Both the position numbers and the translations under genes were made by a program. The notes under the pieces were generated by a model, which was given only the letters and a program-made list of their open reading frames with translations, did no database searches and was not told where the DNA came from. DNA of 7,009 nucleotides, from assembly GCA_964384555.1 (NCBI GenBank), contig CAYLLA010000066.1:1-7009 (forward strand), given 5' to 3'. The DNA comes from CAG-390 sp964384555 (GTDB lineage Bacteria > Bacillota > Clostridia > Oscillospirales > CAG-272). Every line of letters starts with the position of its first letter. Within the stretch, counting starts at the first letter, position 1. Positions 4,940 to 7,009 of this stretch are shown one piece after another.

Positions 4940-5665
4940 ATGAGCAAAGTAAGCGAATGCCCCTACGCAATGAGCGCTGAAGTCGCAGAGCAGTGCTGTG
5001 TGACCAAAGGCTGCGACCATGGTCCCGCTCCGATCCCGGAGGAGGGCAAGTGGATCCAGGCCAAGCAGATCAGCGATATCTCCGCATACACCCACGGTGT
5101 GGGATGGTGCGCACCCCAGCAGGGAGCATGTAAGCTCTCCCTTAACGTTAAAAACGGTATCATCGAGGAGGCACTGGTCGAAACGATCGGATGCTCCGGA
5201 ATGACCCACTCCGCCGCAATGGCAGCCGAGATACTTCCCGGCAAAACACTGCTTGAGGCTCTCAATACAGACCTTGTATGTGATGCCATCAACACCGCTA
5301 TGCGCGAGCTCTTCCTCCAGATAGTCTACGGCAGAAGCCAGTCTGCGTTCTCCGAGAACGGACTTGTTATCGGCGCGGGACTTGAGGATCTCGGCAAAGG
5401 CGCCCGCTCTATGGTGGGTACAATGTACGGCACCAAGGAGAAGGGCGTGCGTTATCTTGAGATGACCGAGGGCTATTGCACCAAGATGGCACTTGATGCC
5501 AACAATGAGGTAATAGGCTACGAGTTCGTATCTCTCGGCAAGATGACAGACTTCATCAAAAAGGGCATGGAGCCCAACGAGGCATATGAAAAGTCCAAGG
5601 GTCACTACGGCCGCTTTACCGAAGAGGACGGCGCTGTTCGTTACATAGACCCCCGCAAGGAATAA
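4940..5665 (+). CDS. NifU-like iron-sulfur cluster scaffold protein, partner of GGGtGRT protein
   Basis: This 241-residue soluble protein has an IscU/NifU-N-like core at about residues 50-130: GWCAPQQGACKLSLNVKNG (56-73) followed by VETIGCSGMTHSAAMAAEIL (80-99) parallels the IscU scaffold's first Cys region and its GC-SA helix. Nine cysteines are present (7, 19, 20, 25, 57, 64, 85, 114, 180). Cys57/Cys64 and Cys85 are the best candidates for cluster ligands. The Asp of the IscU CGD motif is not evident and the third IscU Cys has no obvious counterpart. A Cys-rich N-terminus (CCVTKGC, 19-25) and a C-terminal region of about 100 residues with no motif I recognise extend the core. AAAGGA at 4924-4929 supports ATG 4940. 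It ends 17 bp before the GGGtGRT gene, a pairing I recall from other anaerobes. Cluster building or repair is the inferred role; neither the target nor the sulfur donor is visible. Confidence 0.85.
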   Translation: MSKVSECPYAMSAEVAEQCCVTKGCDHGPAPIPEEGKWIQAKQISDISAYTHGVGWCAPQQGACKLSLNVKNGIIEEALVETIGCSGMTHSAAMAAEILPGKTLLEALNTDLVCDAINTAMRELFLQIVYGRSQSAFSENGLVIGAGLEDLGKGARSMVGTMYGTKEKGVRYLEMTEGYCTKMALDANNEVIGYEFVSLGKMTDFIKKGMEPNEAYEKSKGHYGRFTEEDGAVRYIDPRKE

Positions 5666-5682
5666 TAAAGGAGGAGATAATA

Positions 5683-6684
5683 ATGGCTACTTTTGAAGGT
5701 TACGAAAGACGCGAGGCAAAGATCCTCGGCGTACTTAAAGAATACGGCATCTCCTCTATCGACGAGTGCAAAAAGATCTGCGACGATGCGGGCATCGATC
5801 CCTACACCATCGTACAGGAAACACAACCCATCTGCTTTGAAAACGCAAAGTGGGCATACACCGTCGGCGCGGCCATCGCTCTGAAAAAGGGTGATAAAAA
5901 GGCGGCCGATGCGGCAGCCGATATCGGTATCGGTCTGCAGTCCTTCTGCATCCCCGGCTCTGTTGCCGAAAACCGCAAGGTCGGTCTCGGTCACGGTAAC
6001 CTCGGTAAGATGCTCCTCTCCGAGGAGACAGAGTGCTTCTGCTTCCTCGCAGGTCACGAGTCCTTTGCGGCTGCCGAGGGTGCAATAAAGATCGCCCTTA
6101 ACGCCAACAAGGTGAGAGTAAAGCCCCTGCGCGTTATCCTTAACGGTCTTGGCAAGGATGCGGCATATATCATCTCCCGCATCAACGGCTTTACCTATGT
6201 TGAAACAAAGTTTGATCCCTATACCGAGTCGGTCGAGATCATTCGCGAGGTTCCTTTCTCCGCGGGTGCTCGCTCCAAGGTGCGCTGCTACGGTGCGGAT
6301 AACGTTCCCGAGGGCGTTGCCATCATGAAGCTTGAAAAGGTCGGCGTTTCCATCACCGGTAACTCCACCAACCCCACAAGATTCCAGCATCCCGTTGCCG
6401 GCACATACAAGAAATGGTGTGTTGAAAACGGTGTTGGCTACTTCTCGGTCGCATCCGGCGGCGGCACGGGCAGAACACTGCATCCCGATAACATGGCGGC
6501 GGGTCCCTCTTCTTACGGTATGACAGATACCATGGGCAGAATGCACTCGGATGCTCAGTTTGCAGGTTCCTCCTCTGTTCCCGCACACGTTGAGATGATG
6601 GGCCTTATCGGCATGGGCAACAACCCCATGGTCGGCGCGACCGTGGCAGTTGCCGTTGCTGTTGAAGAGGCGGCAAAGAAATAA
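5683..6684 (+). CDS. GGGtGRT-family protein of unknown function
   Basis: This 333-residue protein belongs to the family named after its GGGTGRT motif, seen here at residues 259-265 and followed by LHPDN. Other striking conserved-looking blocks are GHGNLGKML (103-111), CFCFLAGHESFAAAEGA (118-134), NGLGKDAAY (154-162) and GLIGMGNNPMVGAT (307-320). It has eight cysteines (29, 33, 51, 89, 118, 120, 202, 246), no signal peptide and no convincing membrane helix, so it is likely cytoplasmic. The start is certain: AAAGGAGG lies eight bases before ATG 5683. It follows the NifU-like gene by 17 bp and ends the operon before a strong terminator. Codon use is strongly biased (AAG, GGC, CTC/CTT, ATC), as in well-expressed genes. 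The glycine-rich motifs might bind a nucleotide or phosphate, but no reaction has been assigned that I know of. The context suggests it receives or works with an Fe-S cluster. Confidence 0.92.
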   Translation: MATFEGYERREAKILGVLKEYGISSIDECKKICDDAGIDPYTIVQETQPICFENAKWAYTVGAAIALKKGDKKAADAAADIGIGLQSFCIPGSVAENRKVGLGHGNLGKMLLSEETECFCFLAGHESFAAAEGAIKIALNANKVRVKPLRVILNGLGKDAAYIISRINGFTYVETKFDPYTESVEIIREVPFSAGARSKVRCYGADNVPEGVAIMKLEKVGVSITGNSTNPTRFQHPVAGTYKKWCVENGVGYFSVASGGGTGRTLHPDNMAAGPSSYGMTDTMGRMHSDAQFAGSSSVPAHVEMMGLIGMGNNPMVGATVAVAVAVEEAAKK

Positions 6685-6707
6685 GATATAGGTCTATGAC
6701 CTACCCA

Positions 6708-6751
6708 ACTATCCCCGGCGGAGCGTGCTCCGCCGGGGATAGTGTTTTTTT
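6708..6751 (+). terminator. Strong intrinsic terminator after the GGGtGRT gene
   Basis: A perfect 17-bp inverted repeat (6708-6724 with 6727-6743) separated by only two bases is followed by G and seven T (6745-6751). In RNA the innermost pairs must open to form a loop. A smaller hairpin, TAGGTC-TAT-GACCTA (6689-6703), lies between it and the stop codon. It marks the end of the pduL / NifU-like / GGGtGRT transcript. Confidence 0.95.
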
Positions 6752-6864
6752 GCACCGCCGCGCGTATATTCTTGAACCACGACGAGATTTTGTGCTATCA
6801 TGGGATCGCAGGCGCGGATGTTTTAAATAGCCATGCGGATATCAAACGGCCGTACAATTTTTTC

Positions 6865-6893
6865 TTGACAAACGTGGGCTTTTATAGTATCAT
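6865..6893 (+). promoter_or_regulatory. Sigma-A promoter of the SPFH-domain gene
   Basis: A perfect TTGACA (6865-6870), a 17-bp spacer and TATCAT (6888-6893, five of six) place initiation near 6900. The leader of about 55 nt can form CCGTG-CGAGT-CACGG (6912-6926) and CGGAT-GATG-ATCCG (6927-6940) just before the ribosome binding site. A weaker second promoter, TTGAAC (6772-6777) with TATCAT (6796-6801) at 18 bp, lies upstream. I see nothing else in 6752-6864. Confidence 0.85.
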
Positions 6894-6954
6894 ATATATG
6901 TATAAATGTATCCGTGCGAGTCACGGCGGATGATGATCCGAGAAAGGATATAAA

Positions 6955-7009
6955 ATGGGACTTATCAAAGCGATCACAGGTGCGGTAGGCGGAACGCTGG
7001 CCGATCAGT
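6955..7009 (+). CDS. SPFH-domain protein, YdjI-like (first 18 codons only)
   Basis: ATG 6955 opens a frame that runs off the right edge and reads MGLIKAITGAVGGTLADQ. This N-terminus matches what I remember of YdjI-type SPFH-domain proteins of Firmicutes, which start MGLIKA...GGTLADQW and are membrane-associated stomatin/flotillin-like proteins. AAAGGA at 6943-6948, six bases upstream, supports the start. Only 18 residues are visible, so the family call rests on a short but distinctive match. The gene has its own promoter and follows a strong terminator, so it is not part of the pduL operon. Confidence 0.75.
   Translation, partial: MGLIKAITGAVGGTLADQ

Noticed and set aside
4454..5605. A long open frame on the minus strand (383 codons) opposite pduL and the NifU-like gene.
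   Set aside because: It is antisense to two genes with clear family motifs and ribosome binding sites, crosses their intergenic gap, and has no domain I recognise. Such frames arise from the biased codon use of the real genes.
5641..6588. A 315-codon open frame on the minus strand opposite the GGGtGRT gene.
   Set aside because: Same reason: it mirrors the codon bias of the plus-strand gene and shows no motif or plausible start signal.
6742..6933. A small plus-strand open frame across the terminator T-run and the SPFH promoter.
   Set aside because: It overlaps a clear terminator and promoter, has no ribosome binding site and no recognisable sequence.

Overview
The window looks like the chromosome of an anaerobic clostridium (Bacillota, class Clostridia; an Oscillospiraceae/Ruminococcaceae-type gut bacterium is my inference). 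The signs are GC-rich genes with strong AGGAGG-type ribosome binding sites, AT-rich intergenic DNA with clear TTGACA/TATAAT promoters, a T-box leader, a TepA-type Clp-like protease, and a GGGtGRT-family protein beside a NifU-like scaffold, a pair I know mainly from anaerobic Firmicutes. No mobile element, tRNA, rRNA or CRISPR array is visible.

Left block, minus strand (3226 down to 1): one operon for an amino-acid ABC importer. A near-consensus promoter (3198-3226) starts a leader of about 300 nt with the parts of a T-box riboswitch: Stem I with an AGTA S-turn facing a GAA-TGG-A specifier loop, the 14-nt T-box (2947-2960), an antiterminator and a 14-bp terminator (2889-2927). The specifier TGG reads as tryptophan. 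Downstream come a substrate-binding lipoprotein (trpX), a permease (trpY) and an ATPase (trpZ, cut by the window edge). The natural reading is that uncharged tRNA-Trp turns on tryptophan uptake.

Middle, minus strand (4081-3386): a TepA/YmfB-type serine protease of the ClpP fold, followed by an array of miniature hairpins separated by ATATCAC.

Right block, plus strand: a 240-bp divergent region holds back-to-back promoters, three copies of a CACAAAAAA box and a structured leader. It leads into pduL (phosphate acyltransferase), then a NifU-like Fe-S scaffold protein and a GGGtGRT-family protein of unknown function, ending in a strong terminator (6708-6751). The last two genes are 17 bp apart and are the most likely poorly described system here. 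A separate promoter then drives the first 18 codons of an SPFH-domain protein that runs off the right edge.

The only stretch over 300 bases without a gene is 2865-3385. It holds the T-box leader, its promoter, an inverted repeat and part of the hairpin array.
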